Below, in pieces: positions 26,545-36,602 of a stretch of DNA of 64,000 nt (position 1 is its first letter; each line of letters opens with the position of its first letter). The notes under the pieces were generated by a model that saw only the letters and a program-made list of their open reading frames with translations, was not told the DNA's origin and did no database searches. This stretch comes from Campylobacter geochelonis (GTDB lineage Bacteria > Campylobacterota > Campylobacteria > Campylobacterales > Campylobacteraceae): the NCBI RefSeq assembly GCF_013201685.1, contig NZ_CP053844.1:124001-188000 (forward strand), given 5' to 3'. The position numbers and the translations under genes were made by a program.

Positions 26545-26996
26545 TTTGCTTTTTTCCTTTTATATTCAATTAAAATTTGTATAAAGATTATCGCGACGGC
26601 TAAATTTATCATCACATCAGCGAAGTTAAACACAGCAAACTCAAACCACTTATGCCAAAAAACATAATCAACCACGCCACTATGGATAAATCTATCAAGC
26701 AAATTTGAACTTCCTGCACCAAGCAAAAGTGCAAACGCCACCCAATGTTCGTGCAAAAGCTCTTTTTGATAGACTAGATAGATAAAAAGTGCGATGATAA
26801 GCACTAGTTGTAAAATTTTTAGCCACTCATCTAAAAAGGCAAACATCGAAAATGCCACGCCTTTATTAAAGGTTAAAATAAGAGAAAAAAATTCCCCATC
26901 CCATCTAAAACCGTTTAAAAAAACAAATTTTATGATTTGATCTACAGCAAAAACCGCTACAAAAATAGCAGCAAATTTAATCCAAAATTTACCCAT
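26541..26996 (-). CDS. lspA: Lipoprotein signal peptidase
   Basis: Signal peptidase II, cleaving the signal peptide of prolipoproteins in the inner membrane, 151 residues with four hydrophobic helices. The conserved asparagine/aspartate segments are present: [27 protein letters not shown] (first catalytic Asp) and [15 protein letters not shown] (second catalytic Asp). Start overlaps the end of glmM by 8 bp. Confidence 0.95.
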   Translation of the reverse strand: MGKFWIKFAAIFVAVFAVDQIIKFVFLNGFRWDGEFFSLILTFNKGVAFSMFAFLDEWLKILQLVLIIALFIYLVYQKELLHEHWVAFALLLGAGSSNLLDRFIHSGVVDYVFWHKWFEFAVFNFADVMINLAVAIIFIQILIEYKRKKAK

Positions 26997-28329
26997 TTAA
27001 AGCTTTTAAAAAGAAGTCTTCAACCTCTTGCATCCGTTTTTCAACCAAAAGTTTCTTTTTGCCCTCAAGCAAAAGTCTTATGACTTTTTCGGTGCCAGAG
27101 TATCTAAACAAAGAGCGGATTCCATCGGCGTTTAGCGAAGCTTCAAGTTCTTTTAAACCGGCTAATTTTGCCAAGTCTTTTTTCTCTGTGATTTTTAAAT
27201 TTTTTAGAATTTGAGGATATGGTTTAAACATCGAGCTAAGTTGGCTTGCTCTTTTTTTCTCTTGCAACATACAAGCGCTAAATTGAAGCGCACTTGTTAT
27301 ACCATCGCCAGTTTTTGCGTAATCGCCAAAGATAATATGCCCACTTTGCTCGCCACCAAAATTTATATTTTGCTCTTTCATCATTTCAAGAACAAATTTA
27401 TCACCAACACCACTTCGCAAAAGCTCGATTTCATGCTGTTTTAGCATATCATCAAGGGCTGCGTTACTCATAACTGTTGCTATGACTTTGTTTTGTGAAA
27501 GCATTGAGTTTTTCTTAAGATAAATCGCTAAAATTCCAATCAAAGCATCGCCATTTATAACTTGTCCATCTTCATCGACAACCACGACTCTATCGGCATC
27601 TCCATCAAAACCAAAGCCAACATCGGCTCGCAAGCGTTTTACTTCATTAGCCAAATTTTGCGGATACAGCGCGCCACAACCATCGTTTATGTTTTTGCCG
27701 TTTGGTTCGTTATTTATCACAAAAACTTCAGCGCCAAGCTCTTTAAAAACTGTTGGAGCAACCTTGTAACTAGCGCCATTTGCGACGTCTAAAACAACTC
27801 GTAAGCCGTGCAAGTTCTCATTTTTTGGGAATGAATTTTTAATATGCACGATGTATCTTCCTATCACATCATCAACTCTTTTTGCAGCACCGATTTCCAT
27901 CATCTGCTTTCTAGCTTCGGCAATCAACTCTTCGTTGTGCAAAATTTGTTCGATTTTTGCCTCTTCTGTTTCATCAAGCTTAAATCCTTGATGATCAAAA
28001 AATTTAATCCCATTATCATAGTAAGCATTGTGCGAAGCTGAAATCATAATACCAGCATCACATCTCATATCTTCAGTCAAAAACGCAACCGCAGGAGTTG
28101 GCATAGGGCCTATTTGGCGGACATTATAGCCAATTGATGTAAGTCCAGCAACAATGGCTGTTTCTATCATATAACCACTTCTTCTTGTATCTTTTCCAAC
28201 CAAAATCATATTTGTAACTGAGCTTTTTCTAAAGTAAATTCCAGCAGCCATTGCAATACGCATAGCAAGCTCAGCAGTTAGGTCTTTTCCGGCCATTCCG
28301 CGAACGCCATCAGTCCCAAAATACTTCAT
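26989..28329 (-). CDS. glmM: Phosphoglucosamine mutase
   Basis: Converts glucosamine-6-phosphate to glucosamine-1-phosphate for UDP-GlcNAc and cell-wall synthesis, 446 residues. Start chosen at [14 protein letters not shown], 17 codons after the first possible ATG, because AAAGG lies 9 bp before it and the family begins with this motif. The phosphoserine loop [12 protein letters not shown], the metal loop [10 protein letters not shown], the sugar loop GGEQSGHI and the phosphate loop [10 protein letters not shown] are all intact. First gene of the glmM-lspA-TM2 operon, divergent from rpsT. Confidence 0.96.
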   Translation of the reverse strand: MKYFGTDGVRGMAGKDLTAELAMRIAMAAGIYFRKSSVTNMILVGKDTRRSGYMIETAIVAGLTSIGYNVRQIGPMPTPAVAFLTEDMRCDAGIMISASHNAYYDNGIKFFDHQGFKLDETEEAKIEQILHNEELIAEARKQMMEIGAAKRVDDVIGRYIVHIKNSFPKNENLHGLRVVLDVANGASYKVAPTVFKELGAEVFVINNEPNGKNINDGCGALYPQNLANEVKRLRADVGFGFDGDADRVVVVDEDGQVINGDALIGILAIYLKKNSMLSQNKVIATVMSNAALDDMLKQHEIELLRSGVGDKFVLEMMKEQNINFGGEQSGHIIFGDYAKTGDGITSALQFSACMLQEKKRASQLSSMFKPYPQILKNLKITEKKDLAKLAGLKELEASLNADGIRSLFRYSGTEKVIRLLLEGKKKLLVEKRMQEVEDFFLKALNG

Positions 28330-28449
28330 AATTTCAACCTTTTTTATAATAAATTCAGGTATTTTATCGTAATTTAACAAATAAAATCTTAAATTAAATT
28401 TGGATTTTAAAATATACTTAAATTAAGCTTTTTTTAAAAGAATTCACTG

Positions 28450-28455
28450 TATAAT
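28450..28455 (+). promoter_or_regulatory. Putative -10 element of rpsT
   Basis: TATAAT 35 bp upstream of the rpsT start codon, in the divergent gap between glmM and rpsT. Confidence 0.5.
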
Positions 28456-28489
28456 CCACATCTTAATCTATATTAAACAAAGGCGTATT

Positions 28490-28762
28490 ATGGCAAATCA
28501 TAAATCTGCTGCTAAAAGAGCAAGACAGACCATTAAAAAAACTGAGAGAAACAGATTTTATCGCACAAGACTTAAAAATATAACTAGAGCGGTAAGAGAA
28601 GCTGTTGAGGCAAAAGATGTAGAGGCTGCAAATTCTGCATTTAAAGTTGCTAACAAAAGCATTCATAGCTTTGTAAGTAAAGGTATTTTGAAAAAAGAGA
28701 CAGCAGGTCGTCGCGTTAGCCGTTTGGCAAAATTAGTAAATTCACTAACTATAGCTGAATAA
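28490..28762 (+). CDS. rpsT: 30S ribosomal protein S20
   Basis: 90 residues; start [17 protein letters not shown] and the segment [18 protein letters not shown] are diagnostic. Binds 16S rRNA. It precedes prfA by 24 bp. Confidence 0.98.
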   Translation: MANHKSAAKRARQTIKKTERNRFYRTRLKNITRAVREAVEAKDVEAANSAFKVANKSIHSFVSKGILKKETAGRRVSRLAKLVNSLTIAE

Positions 28763-28786
28763 TTTAAAACGAATAATTTATAAACT

Positions 28787-29857
28787 ATGTTGGCTGACAA
28801 ATTAAAACCATTTTTAGATAGGTACTCTGAAATTTCAGAGTTGCTAAGTGATCCAAGCATTGTCAGCGACATAGAAAAGATGACTAAACTCTCAAAAGAA
28901 CAAAGCTCGCTTGAAGAGATAAATCACGCATCTTTAGAGTATTTAAGTGTTTTAAATAGTATTGAAGAGAACAAAATTCTCTTAGAAGATGCCGAACTTG
29001 CCGAACTTGCAAAAGATGAGCTAAAAAGCTTAGAAACTAGAAAAATCGAACTTGAAGATGAGATAAAAATTCTGCTTATCCCAAAAGATCCAAATGATGA
29101 TAAAAATATATTTTTAGAAATTCGCGCTGGAACTGGTGGCGATGAGGCTGCACTTTTTGCTGGCGATCTTTTTGAGGCATATTTAAGATATGCTGAACTT
29201 AGAGGCTACAAAGTAGAAATCGTTTCTCAAAGCGAGGGTAGTGCAGGTGGCTTTAAAGAAGTTATCATGCTTGTAAAAGGAAGTGGAGCTTACTCAAGGC
29301 TTAAATTTGAAGGCGGAACTCACCGCGTTCAACGAGTTCCAGAAACAGAGTCGCAAGGCAGAGTTCATACAAGCGCTATAACGGTTGCTGTTATGCCAGA
29401 AGTGCAAGATAGTGATATACAAATCAACCAAAATGACCTTAAAATCGATGTTATGAGAAGTTCTGGTCATGGTGGGCAGTCTGTTAATACGACTGATTCA
29501 GCAGTTCGTATAACCCATATCCCAACCGGACTAGTTGTAACAAACCAAGATGGAAAATCGCAACATAAAAACAAAGATGCGGCGATGAAAGTTCTAAAAG
29601 CTCGACTTTTTGATATGCAAGAGCAAGAGCGATTAGAAAAAGAGCGAAGTGAGCGAAAAGATCAAGTTGGCACAGGCGACAGAAGTGGGCGAATTCGCAC
29701 ATATAACTATCCGCAAAACAGAATCTCAGATCATCGTATAAACTTAACACTATACCGCTTAGATGCGATTATGGCTGGCGGGCTTTTTGATGAGATAATC
29801 GATCCTTTAATCACACACGCTCAATCCGATGCTATAAGCAGTTCTGGACTGGAATAA
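28787..29857 (+). CDS. prfA: Peptide chain release factor 1
   Basis: Recognises UAA and UAG stop codons, 356 residues. The catalytic GGQ lies in [18 protein letters not shown], preceded by [19 protein letters not shown] and [15 protein letters not shown], all typical of RF1. Its location behind rpsT matches the order in related Campylobacter. Confidence 0.97.
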   Translation: MLADKLKPFLDRYSEISELLSDPSIVSDIEKMTKLSKEQSSLEEINHASLEYLSVLNSIEENKILLEDAELAELAKDELKSLETRKIELEDEIKILLIPKDPNDDKNIFLEIRAGTGGDEAALFAGDLFEAYLRYAELRGYKVEIVSQSEGSAGGFKEVIMLVKGSGAYSRLKFEGGTHRVQRVPETESQGRVHTSAITVAVMPEVQDSDIQINQNDLKIDVMRSSGHGGQSVNTTDSAVRITHIPTGLVVTNQDGKSQHKNKDAAMKVLKARLFDMQEQERLEKERSERKDQVGTGDRSGRIRTYNYPQNRISDHRINLTLYRLDAIMAGGLFDEIIDPLITHAQSDAISSSGLE

Positions 29858-29915
29858 ATTTTATTTTAACTTAAATATTATATAATACCCCTATAAATGA
29901 AAATAGGAGGGCTAT

Positions 29916-30743
29916 ATGAAAAAAGTTGTTGTATATCTAAGTAATAACTCCCTAAATAACGCGGTTTGTCAGTATGGTTTAGATATTGCGAAAAATCTAA
30001 ATTCAGAAGTTGTATTCTTATATGTCATAAATATCCCAATTATCGTGCCAAATTTCTTAGGCTTAGCTGCTGGTGGTTTGGTTGTTGGCGAAAATAGCGA
30101 TATGATTTATGAGCTAGATGAGAAAAAAGCAACCGATGAAGAGTTAAAAGAGGGCGAGCAGGTTTTACAAGCTGCCAAAAAAATAGCAGATGAGCAAGGC
30201 GTAAGCTCTACGACTGATTTACAAAAGGGCGATTTTATCGATATTTTGCTAAATTATAAAGATGTGGATACTTTTGTAATGGCGATTTGTGAAGAGAGCA
30301 AAGAGGTAGAAGAAAATATCACGACTTTAACAAGAGAACTTGAACATCCAATCCTTTTTGTAAACAAAGAATTTAGCAAAGTCGGCTCAGTTTTACTCGC
30401 TTTTGATGGGAAAGAGGATTCGATTAAGGCTTTAGAGTTTATAAAAGATAGTGGGATTTTTGGCTTAGATTTAAAGTATCACATAGCAACTGTAAATGAT
30501 AATGAAGAAAAAGCATCTCAAATTTTACAAACTGCTAGAGAAATTTTAGATGGTAAAAGTGCTGAATTTATCACTCTAAGTGGCGATGTTACTGAAAGTA
30601 TTATCAAATACCGAAGAGCAAATAATATTGATAGTTTGGCAACTGGAGCTTTTAGCAAAGGAATGTTTGCTAGTTTTATCTTTGGTAGCACTTCAAAAAA
30701 TATCGTAAAAAATGCTCTTGTTCCAGTTTTGGTTGTGGACTAG
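29916..30743 (+). CDS. Universal stress protein, two-domain
   Basis: 275 residues made of two UspA-like halves: one starting MKKVVVYLSNNSLNNAVCQYGLDIAKN and a second starting near KVGSVLLAFDGKEDSIKAL. The end has the ATP-binding type pattern GAFSKGMFASFIFGSTSKNIV followed by ALVPVLVVD. Cytosolic, role in stress or ion homeostasis is only family knowledge. A TATAAT at 29881-29886 and AGGAGG before the ATG support the start. The next gene begins at the very next base. Confidence 0.9.
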   Translation: MKKVVVYLSNNSLNNAVCQYGLDIAKNLNSEVVFLYVINIPIIVPNFLGLAAGGLVVGENSDMIYELDEKKATDEELKEGEQVLQAAKKIADEQGVSSTTDLQKGDFIDILLNYKDVDTFVMAICEESKEVEENITTLTRELEHPILFVNKEFSKVGSVLLAFDGKEDSIKALEFIKDSGIFGLDLKYHIATVNDNEEKASQILQTAREILDGKSAEFITLSGDVTESIIKYRRANNIDSLATGAFSKGMFASFIFGSTSKNIVKNALVPVLVVD

Positions 30744-30977
30744 GTGTTGGATTCGCTTAAAGTTTACAAACAGATTTTAGGAGAAAAAAAGGTTAGTGTT
30801 ATTGAGTTTTTGTGTGCCAAGTGCGATAAAAACGGCTTTGTAACACTAACTGTTAGTGAAATTTGCGTTCAGTTAGCGCTTAGCAAACCAACTGTTATAA
30901 ACACGCTTAAAATTTTAAAGGATAAAAATATCATAAGTCGTATTAAAAACGGAGTTTATAAATTTAACCGTTTTTAG
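30744..30977 (+). CDS. Small winged-helix DNA-binding protein
   Basis: 77 residues with a helix-turn-helix core VSEICVQLALSKPTVINTLKILKDKNII followed by a wing RIKNGVYKFN, like the RepL/MarR-type winged helix. GTG start immediately after the stop of the universal stress protein gene, so translation is probably coupled. It may regulate its own operon; no target is shown. Confidence 0.75.
   Translation: MLDSLKVYKQILGEKKVSVIEFLCAKCDKNGFVTLTVSEICVQLALSKPTVINTLKILKDKNIISRIKNGVYKFNRF
30944..30976 (+). terminator. Possible terminator overlapping the winged-helix gene end
   Basis: TAAAAACGG (30944-30952) pairs with CCGTTTTTA (30968-30976), 15-nt loop, ending in a T run at the stop codon. Confidence 0.45.
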
Positions 30978-31334
30978 TGCAAAGTTTGTTTTTTATGATA
31001 CGACCGCGTTTTTGGCTAAATTTATAAAAGGCAAGTTTGGCGAATTATTTGCTAAGATTTATAAAACAAGTCGTATCTTTTACAAAGATTGTAAAATAAT
31101 ATTTATTTTATATAAATTTAACTAACTTTTTAAATTTATCTAAGTAGATTTTTAAAATACAAGATAGAATTTTTGATGTTAGTTTATAAATTTTACCATT
31201 TAAAATATCGTAAAAAGCAGATTAAATTTCCTAAGTTTCTTAAAATCTATATTTATCACAAAATAAAAATCTTTGCTTTAAATGTTTCAAAACGTAAATT
31301 AAAATAGCAAAATTAAATTTAAAATATTTCAAAT
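30978..31334. other. Intergenic region, no gene recognised
   Basis: About 360 bp of very AT-rich sequence between two converging genes. I see nothing specific in it. Confidence 0.5.
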
Positions 31335-31889
31335 TTAGCCAAGCAAACCAAGATGTGTTATTAGAATTTTAAACCCAATCAATATAAGTATAACCCCGCC
31401 TAAAACAAGAGCTTTGCTTTCTAGTGCTTCGCCTAGTTTTTTGCCGATAAAACAGGCCATCACACATAGCACAAAACAAGTTGCTCCTATAACTAACGCC
31501 GCACTAACTATGTTAATCTCTTCAAAAGCAAAAGTCACGCCAACTGCCATTGCATCGATACTCGTGGCGATTGCACCGATAACAAGCTCTTTGTTAGTTA
31601 GATTTAAACCACACTCTGAGTCTAAATTCCTAGAGTCTTTTATCATCTTAAATCCTAAAAAAACAAGGATAAAAAAAGCTATAAAATGATCTATTTCGCT
31701 GATAAATTCAGTAAAACTCGAGCCTAAAAAATAGCCAATCAACGGCATAATCGCTTGAAAAAAAGCATAGAAAAAAGAGATTTTTAAAATTTGATAAATT
31801 TTAAAATTTAAACACTTCGCACCATTTGCCATAGAAAGCGCCACGCTATCCATAGAAAGTGCAAAAGCTATAAGAAAAATTTCCATCAT
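31335..31889 (-). CDS. mntP: Manganese efflux pump MntP
   Basis: Inner-membrane Mn2+ exporter, 184 residues and six hydrophobic helices. Duplicated acidic motifs ALSMDSVALSMANGAK near the N-terminus and ATSIDAMAVGVTFAF in the middle are the metal-path aspartates of the family. Single gene on the minus strand, divergent from an EamA transporter. Confidence 0.93.
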   Translation of the reverse strand: MMEIFLIAFALSMDSVALSMANGAKCLNFKIYQILKISFFYAFFQAIMPLIGYFLGSSFTEFISEIDHFIAFFILVFLGFKMIKDSRNLDSECGLNLTNKELVIGAIATSIDAMAVGVTFAFEEINIVSAALVIGATCFVLCVMACFIGKKLGEALESKALVLGGVILILIGFKILITHLGLLG

Positions 31890-31963
31890 TTTACCTTTTT
31901 ACAAAATTTGATTATATCTTAAAAAGACTTTCGCTAAAATTATAACTTTTCAAAGAGGTTAAA

Positions 31964-32875
31964 ATGTCAAAAAGTTTTATCGCAGATATCGCTCTAATAG
32001 TCGTTGCAATCAGCTGGGGAGTTACTTTTTTACCGGTGCAAAGTGCGGTAAATGAGATAAATGTCTTTAGTTTTTTATTTTTTAGATTTGCTTTAGCTAG
32101 TGTTGTGATGTATTTTATAGCTTTAAAATTTGGGCTTAAATTTGATAAAAACTCGTTTAAATTTGGCGTTTTGCTCGGCATTTTTTTATTTGCTGGATTT
32201 GGCTTTCAAACCTATGCGCTAAAGTTTACGCTAAGTTCGACAGTTGCTTTTATAACTGGGCTAAATGTCGTTATGGTGCCGTTTTTGATGTTTGCATTTC
32301 TTGGGATGAGGGTTAGGTTTACGACTTTTATGGGAGCTATTTTAGCGCTTGTTGGGTTGTATTTTTTAAGTGGCGCAAGTGATGTTGGACTAAATTTAGG
32401 CGAGATTTTAACTGTGATTTGTGCACTTTCATATGCGCTTCATATCGCATTTACTGGGAAATTTGTTCATCTTTGCAACCTTTATGCGATGGTTGTTGTG
32501 CAGTTTGCAACTGTTGGGATTTTATCGCTTATATCGGCTATTTTGTTTGGTGAAAAAAGCCCAAATTCTCTAAATTTATTTGGAGGGATTGAAATTTGGT
32601 TTGATAGTGAACTTTTGTTTGCTGTGGTTTTAACAGCACTTCTTGCTACGGTTTTTGCATTTTTTGTTCAGACTTTAGCGCAACAACATACAACGCCAGC
32701 AAAGACAGCTTTGATTTTCACTCTTGAGCCAGTAAGTGCGGGCGTGATAGGGTATTTTGTTGGCGGAGAGATTTTAAGCTTAGTACAAATTTGTGGAGCA
32801 GGGCTTATACTACTTGGCATTGTCATTAGCGAAGTTGGTGGAATTTGGCTAGAAAAACGCTCTAATGGCGTCTAA
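31964..32875 (+). CDS. EamA/DMT family transporter
   Basis: 303 residues, about ten hydrophobic helices in two EamA repeats (VAISWGVTFLPVQ, later LEPVSAGVIGYFVGGE). Family members export amino acids or other metabolites; the substrate is unknown. Its 3' end overlaps convergently with znuB by 14 bp. Confidence 0.9.
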   Translation: MSKSFIADIALIVVAISWGVTFLPVQSAVNEINVFSFLFFRFALASVVMYFIALKFGLKFDKNSFKFGVLLGIFLFAGFGFQTYALKFTLSSTVAFITGLNVVMVPFLMFAFLGMRVRFTTFMGAILALVGLYFLSGASDVGLNLGEILTVICALSYALHIAFTGKFVHLCNLYAMVVVQFATVGILSLISAILFGEKSPNSLNLFGGIEIWFDSELLFAVVLTALLATVFAFFVQTLAQQHTTPAKTALIFTLEPVSAGVIGYFVGGEILSLVQICGAGLILLGIVISEVGGIWLEKRSNGV

Positions 32876-33674
32876 AACGCTTTAAAGCAACCACAGTAAA
32901 AAATACAACCGAGGCTACTATAATGATACTTGCGCCGCTTGTTAGGTTAAATTTATAGCTTAAAATAAGTCCAAGAGTGCAAAAAATAGCAGAAATCAAA
33001 GATGAGAAAAACATCATAGAACCAAGTTTTTTAGAGAAAATTTCAGCGATATAAGGTGGTATCGTCATAAGCGCGATTACTAAAATCAGCCCAACAACCT
33101 GTATGGTCGCCACCACGCAAAACGCCATCATCACGACTAAAGTGTAGTAAAACAAAGTTGAATTTACTCCACGAAGTTTCGCAAACTCACTATCAAAACT
33201 AATAGCGCTAAATTGCCTATAAAATAGCAAAACTAGCAAGATAAATGCAACATCTGAACTAAAAATATAAGTTAGCGTTTGTGAGTTTATAGCTAAAATC
33301 GAGCCAAAAAGATAGCTCATCAAGTCTACATTATACCCTGGTGTTAAATCTATCAAAATAATACCAAGAGCCATACCAAACGCCCAAATTGCACCGATTA
33401 CCGAGTCAAATCTATCCTTATCTTTTAGCGTTATAAATGCTACTAAAAGTGCTAAAAATATAGAAAAAACGCTCGCTCCTAAAAGTGGTGCAAAACCAAA
33501 GTAAAACGCAAGTCCAATCCCGCCATACGCACCATGCGCCACGCCTCCAGCTATAAAAGTCATACGATTTATAACAACCAGTGAACCCACAACTCCACAA
33601 GCAACGCTTACTAAAATCCCTCCTAAAAAGGCATTTTGCATAAAAGTTAAACTCATCATTTCTTGCATGAACAC
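32862..33674 (-). CDS. znuB: Zinc ABC transporter permease ZnuB
   Basis: 270 residues, eight or nine hydrophobic helices of the ABC-3 metal permease family (GVAHGAYGGIGLAFYFG, QVVGLILVIALMTIPPYIA). Overlaps the end of znuC by 19 bp. With znuC and znuA it forms a high-affinity metal importer, most likely for zinc. Confidence 0.92.
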   Translation of the reverse strand: MFMQEMMSLTFMQNAFLGGILVSVACGVVGSLVVINRMTFIAGGVAHGAYGGIGLAFYFGFAPLLGASVFSIFLALLVAFITLKDKDRFDSVIGAIWAFGMALGIILIDLTPGYNVDLMSYLFGSILAINSQTLTYIFSSDVAFILLVLLFYRQFSAISFDSEFAKLRGVNSTLFYYTLVVMMAFCVVATIQVVGLILVIALMTIPPYIAEIFSKKLGSMMFFSSLISAIFCTLGLILSYKFNLTSGASIIIVASVVFFTVVALKRFRRH

Positions 33675-34411
33675 TCCTTTAAAACTAGCTCAACATCGCA
33701 AAAATGGGAGTTGTGTTCTTTTAAAAAGTGGGATAAAAAGTCATCTTTTTTTCTGTTATCGATATCATGCATAACTAAAGTTTTGTTTATATATGCTATT
33801 TTAGTAGCAAAATTTATGGCGATATTTGTATCGTGGCTTATCATTATAACGCCAGTTCCTTTGAAATTTAATTCTTTTAAAAGTTCGTAAATTTCAGCTT
33901 GTCCTCTTACATCAATACTAGCTGTTGGTTCATCAAGAAGTAGAATTTTTGCGTCACTGCATAGCGCTCTTGCGATGTAAATTCGCTGTCTTTGTCCGCC
34001 ACTTAGCGCACTTATTCGGCGATTTTTAAACTCTTGCATACCAACTAACTCAAGGGCGTTCATGGCTTTTTCTTTGTCAGCTTTATCGTAAAATCCAAAG
34101 AGTTTTTTGCCGATTTGACCCATTAAAACGACTTCTAGCACGCTAATGGGAAAGCTTAAATTTAAAGGGATATGTTGAGGTACATATCCAAGAGATGAGG
34201 AAATTTCAGTAGGGTTTTTGCCATAAACTTTAATGCTTCCAGAATGTGGCGTTAAAATTCCTAAAAGCAACTTTAAAAGCGTACTTTTTCCGCCACCATT
34301 TGGACCTATGATAGATAAAAAATCACTTTTTTTATACTCAAAATTTATATCTTTTAAGACAAGATTCTCATCATAACCAAAGTTTAAATTTTCTACTGAA
34401 ATTTCGCTCAT
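33656..34411 (-). CDS. znuC: Zinc ABC transporter ATP-binding protein ZnuC
   Basis: 251 residues. Walker A GPNGGGKST, signature LSGGQRQR, Walker B LLLDEPTAS and the switch histidine in ISHDTN are intact. A C-terminal Cys/His-containing tail (HFCDVELVLKECSCKK) may bind metal. Second gene of the znuACB operon, 17 bp after znuA. Confidence 0.93.
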   Translation of the reverse strand: MSEISVENLNFGYDENLVLKDINFEYKKSDFLSIIGPNGGGKSTLLKLLLGILTPHSGSIKVYGKNPTEISSSLGYVPQHIPLNLSFPISVLEVVLMGQIGKKLFGFYDKADKEKAMNALELVGMQEFKNRRISALSGGQRQRIYIARALCSDAKILLLDEPTASIDVRGQAEIYELLKELNFKGTGVIMISHDTNIAINFATKIAYINKTLVMHDIDNRKKDDFLSHFLKEHNSHFCDVELVLKECSCKK

Positions 34412-34428
34412 AAAGCTCCTAATTTATC

Positions 34429-35376
34429 TTATTTAAGATATTTTGCAAACACATCAACAGTTTTTTGCATCTCAGCAAGCCAGTTTTCTGGAAGTTGATT
34501 TATCTCGACAACAACAGCGCCACTTTCTTTTGCGACAGTTTTGGCTGCTTTTTTAGAAAACTGAGGAGCTATAAAAATAACAGAGATTTTCTCCTCTTTT
34601 GCTTCGTGAATTAGCTCTTTCAAATCTGCTGGTTTAGGCTCTTTTCCCTCTATCTCAACCGGAATTTGAACTAAATCATATCGTTTTGCAAAGTATCCCC
34701 AAGATGGATGATAGACCATAAATTTACGATTTTTGATATCTTTTAGCTTATCTTTTGTGCTCTTATCAAACTCATCAAGTTTACTTATAAATTTAGCAGA
34801 ATTTTGCTCATATAAAGCTTTATTTTCTGGATATTTTTTAACAAGTGCGTTTGTTATGTTTTGAACTTGAATTTTTACAAGTTGTGGATCTAACCAAACG
34901 TGTGGGTCAAGCATACCTTCGTGATGGTGATGTCCTTCGTGCTCGTGATGTTCGTGATGCTCATGCTCGCCATCATGGTCTGCATGCTCATGATGTTCGT
35001 GATCTGCTTCGTGGTCATGATCTGCATGCTCTTCATCGTGATGATGATGTGCTGCCATAGGTATTTTTGTGATACCATCTTGAGTGTTGATAACGACTAA
35101 ATTTGGAAACTGTTTTTGTAGTTTTGGCAACCAAATTTCATCAAATTCAAGTCCAACTGCAAAGTGTAGGTCGCTTTTTTCTACATTTTTCATTTGTGAT
35201 GGTTTTGGCTCGTAAGTGTGGGGATCAGCGCCTGCTTCAACAAGTGCATCTACTTCTAAAGTATCACCAGCTATCTGCTGAACAAAAAATTTCGTAGGCA
35301 GTATAGTTGTAGTTACAACTGGCTTTGCATAAAGTGCCAAAGCAGCCAATAAAAGTGTGAAAATAGTTTTTTTCAT
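34429..35376 (-). CDS. znuA: Zinc ABC transporter substrate-binding protein ZnuA
   Basis: Periplasmic zinc-binding protein, 315 residues with a signal peptide (KKTIFTLLLAALALYAKP). The cluster A-I metal-binding protein pattern is present: GADPHTYEPKPSQ, DPHVWLDPQ and YHPSWGYFA, which supply metal-binding histidines. An extended His/Asp/Glu-rich loop (from HHHHDEEHADHD) before the second motif is typical of ZnuA and points to zinc rather than manganese. First gene of the operon, with AGGAGAGAAG before the ATG. Confidence 0.95.
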   Translation of the reverse strand: MKKTIFTLLLAALALYAKPVVTTTILPTKFFVQQIAGDTLEVDALVEAGADPHTYEPKPSQMKNVEKSDLHFAVGLEFDEIWLPKLQKQFPNLVVINTQDGITKIPMAAHHHHDEEHADHDHEADHEHHEHADHDGEHEHHEHHEHEGHHHHEGMLDPHVWLDPQLVKIQVQNITNALVKKYPENKALYEQNSAKFISKLDEFDKSTKDKLKDIKNRKFMVYHPSWGYFAKRYDLVQIPVEIEGKEPKPADLKELIHEAKEEKISVIFIAPQFSKKAAKTVAKESGAVVVEINQLPENWLAEMQKTVDVFAKYLK

Positions 35377-35418
35377 CTTCTCTCCTAAAGTTAAATTATG
35401 GCTAAAAGTATAATCTAA

Positions 35419-35433
35419 TGCAACTTAGTTGCA
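35419..35433. promoter_or_regulatory. Palindrome in the znuA promoter, candidate Zur operator
   Basis: TGCAACTTAGTTGCA, a perfect inverted repeat of 6 bp with 3-bp spacer, followed by another copy of GCAACTTA. On the minus strand TTGCAA (-35) and TATACT (-10) of a plausible znuA promoter surround or overlap it with a 16-bp spacing. A Fur-family regulator gene lies divergently about 100 bp away. Binding is inferred. Confidence 0.55.
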
Positions 35434-35536
35434 ACTTAAGCAAATTTGATAAAATTTAGACTATAATTAGAAAAATTTAACCAAATGATGACTTTTAATT
35501 TGATATGATAAATAAAAAAATAAGATGGAAGCAAAG

Positions 35537-35887
35537 ATGAATTTTAAAGATTTTTTAGAAGAGCAGGGCATAGCTTTCACGGCATTTAGAGAGCGGTTAA
35601 TGGAGATTTTAACTAGCGCGCAAAAGCCTATTAGCTATGATGAGTTAGTCCAGCTTACAAGCGCGAACAAAACGACAGTTTATCGAAACCTAGCGCTTTT
35701 TGAAGAAAAAGGCATTGTGATTTCTAGTGAGAATAACAGAAAAAACTACTATGAGTTAGCTCATCACGCAAAGGCGTATTTTGTCTGCGAAAAATGCCAT
35801 AAAATGGAGGAAATTTCTATGCCAAATTTAGATAAAAAGCATATAAAAAGCGTTGTTGTAAAGGGAACTTGCGATGAATGTTTATAA
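35537..35887 (+). CDS. Fur family transcriptional regulator, probably Zur
   Basis: 116 residues from the second ATG; GGAAG 7 bp before it makes this start better than the ATG at 35525. Winged helix YDELVQLTSANKTTVYRNLALFEEKG, the metal region YYELAHHAKAYFVCEKCHKMEEI with a CxxC and a second CDEC at the end, giving a four-cysteine structural zinc site. It is divergent from znuACB, so zinc-dependent control of that operon is likely. Shorter than most Fur proteins, but all core parts are present. Confidence 0.85.
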   Translation: MNFKDFLEEQGIAFTAFRERLMEILTSAQKPISYDELVQLTSANKTTVYRNLALFEEKGIVISSENNRKNYYELAHHAKAYFVCEKCHKMEEISMPNLDKKHIKSVVVKGTCDECL

Positions 35888-36602
35888 CAGCGCGTGGGAT
35901 AAAAAGTCTAAAAAATATAATAAATTTGATGGAAATTTAAGTCCTTTTCAAAAGGAATTTTTTGAAATTTTGGCTAAATTTGGTATTGAATTTAAAGATA
36001 AAACTCTCGTTGATATCGGTTGTGGAACGGGCGTTTACTCGCTTTTTTTGGCTGGAATTTGCAAAAGCGTTTTAGGAGTTGATGGCTCATCTGGAATGCT
36101 AGAAGAATTAGCAAAAAAAGCTAATGAGTTTGAGATAAAAAACATTAGAACAATACACGCAAATTTTGATGAGTTTTGCACTGATGAGAGCTTTGATATC
36201 GCGTTTTTAACGATGAGTCCAGCGCTTAAAAATGAGGTTGATTTTAAAAAATTTATAAGCCTAGCCACGAAGCGAATCTATCTAAACTGGGAAAAACCGC
36301 GCCACTCATCTATGCTTGAGCCGTTTTTTGCTAAATTTGGTAAAAGTGGCTGGGAAAATGTAACAAAAACTTTAAAAAACTATCTTGAAGATAAAAATAT
36401 CGCGTATAAAACAGAAATTTTAGATGAGAAACGAGTCGCTTGTCGCACTTTTGATGAGGCGTATGAAAATGTGCTTTGGCATTTGCAAATAAATGGCTTT
36501 GAATATGATAAAATCGAGATTAGAGCTATGCTTGAAAAGCAGTGTGACAATGGCGTGGTAAAAGATGAGATTATCTCACAGATGAGGGTTTTGGTTTTTT
36601 AA
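35874..36602 (+). CDS. Class I SAM-dependent methyltransferase
   Basis: 242 residues. The SAM-binding motif I is VDIGCGTGVYSLFLA, followed by VLGVDGSSGMLEEL and FDIAFLTMSPAL. Substrate unknown. Starts 14 bp inside the Fur-family gene and so is probably translated from the same mRNA. Confidence 0.88.
   Translation: MNVYNSAWDKKSKKYNKFDGNLSPFQKEFFEILAKFGIEFKDKTLVDIGCGTGVYSLFLAGICKSVLGVDGSSGMLEELAKKANEFEIKNIRTIHANFDEFCTDESFDIAFLTMSPALKNEVDFKKFISLATKRIYLNWEKPRHSSMLEPFFAKFGKSGWENVTKTLKNYLEDKNIAYKTEILDEKRVACRTFDEAYENVLWHLQINGFEYDKIEIRAMLEKQCDNGVVKDEIISQMRVLVF

Noticed and set aside
34845-35100. His/Asp/Met-rich frames opposite znuA
   Set aside because: Antisense reading of the His-rich loop codons of ZnuA.
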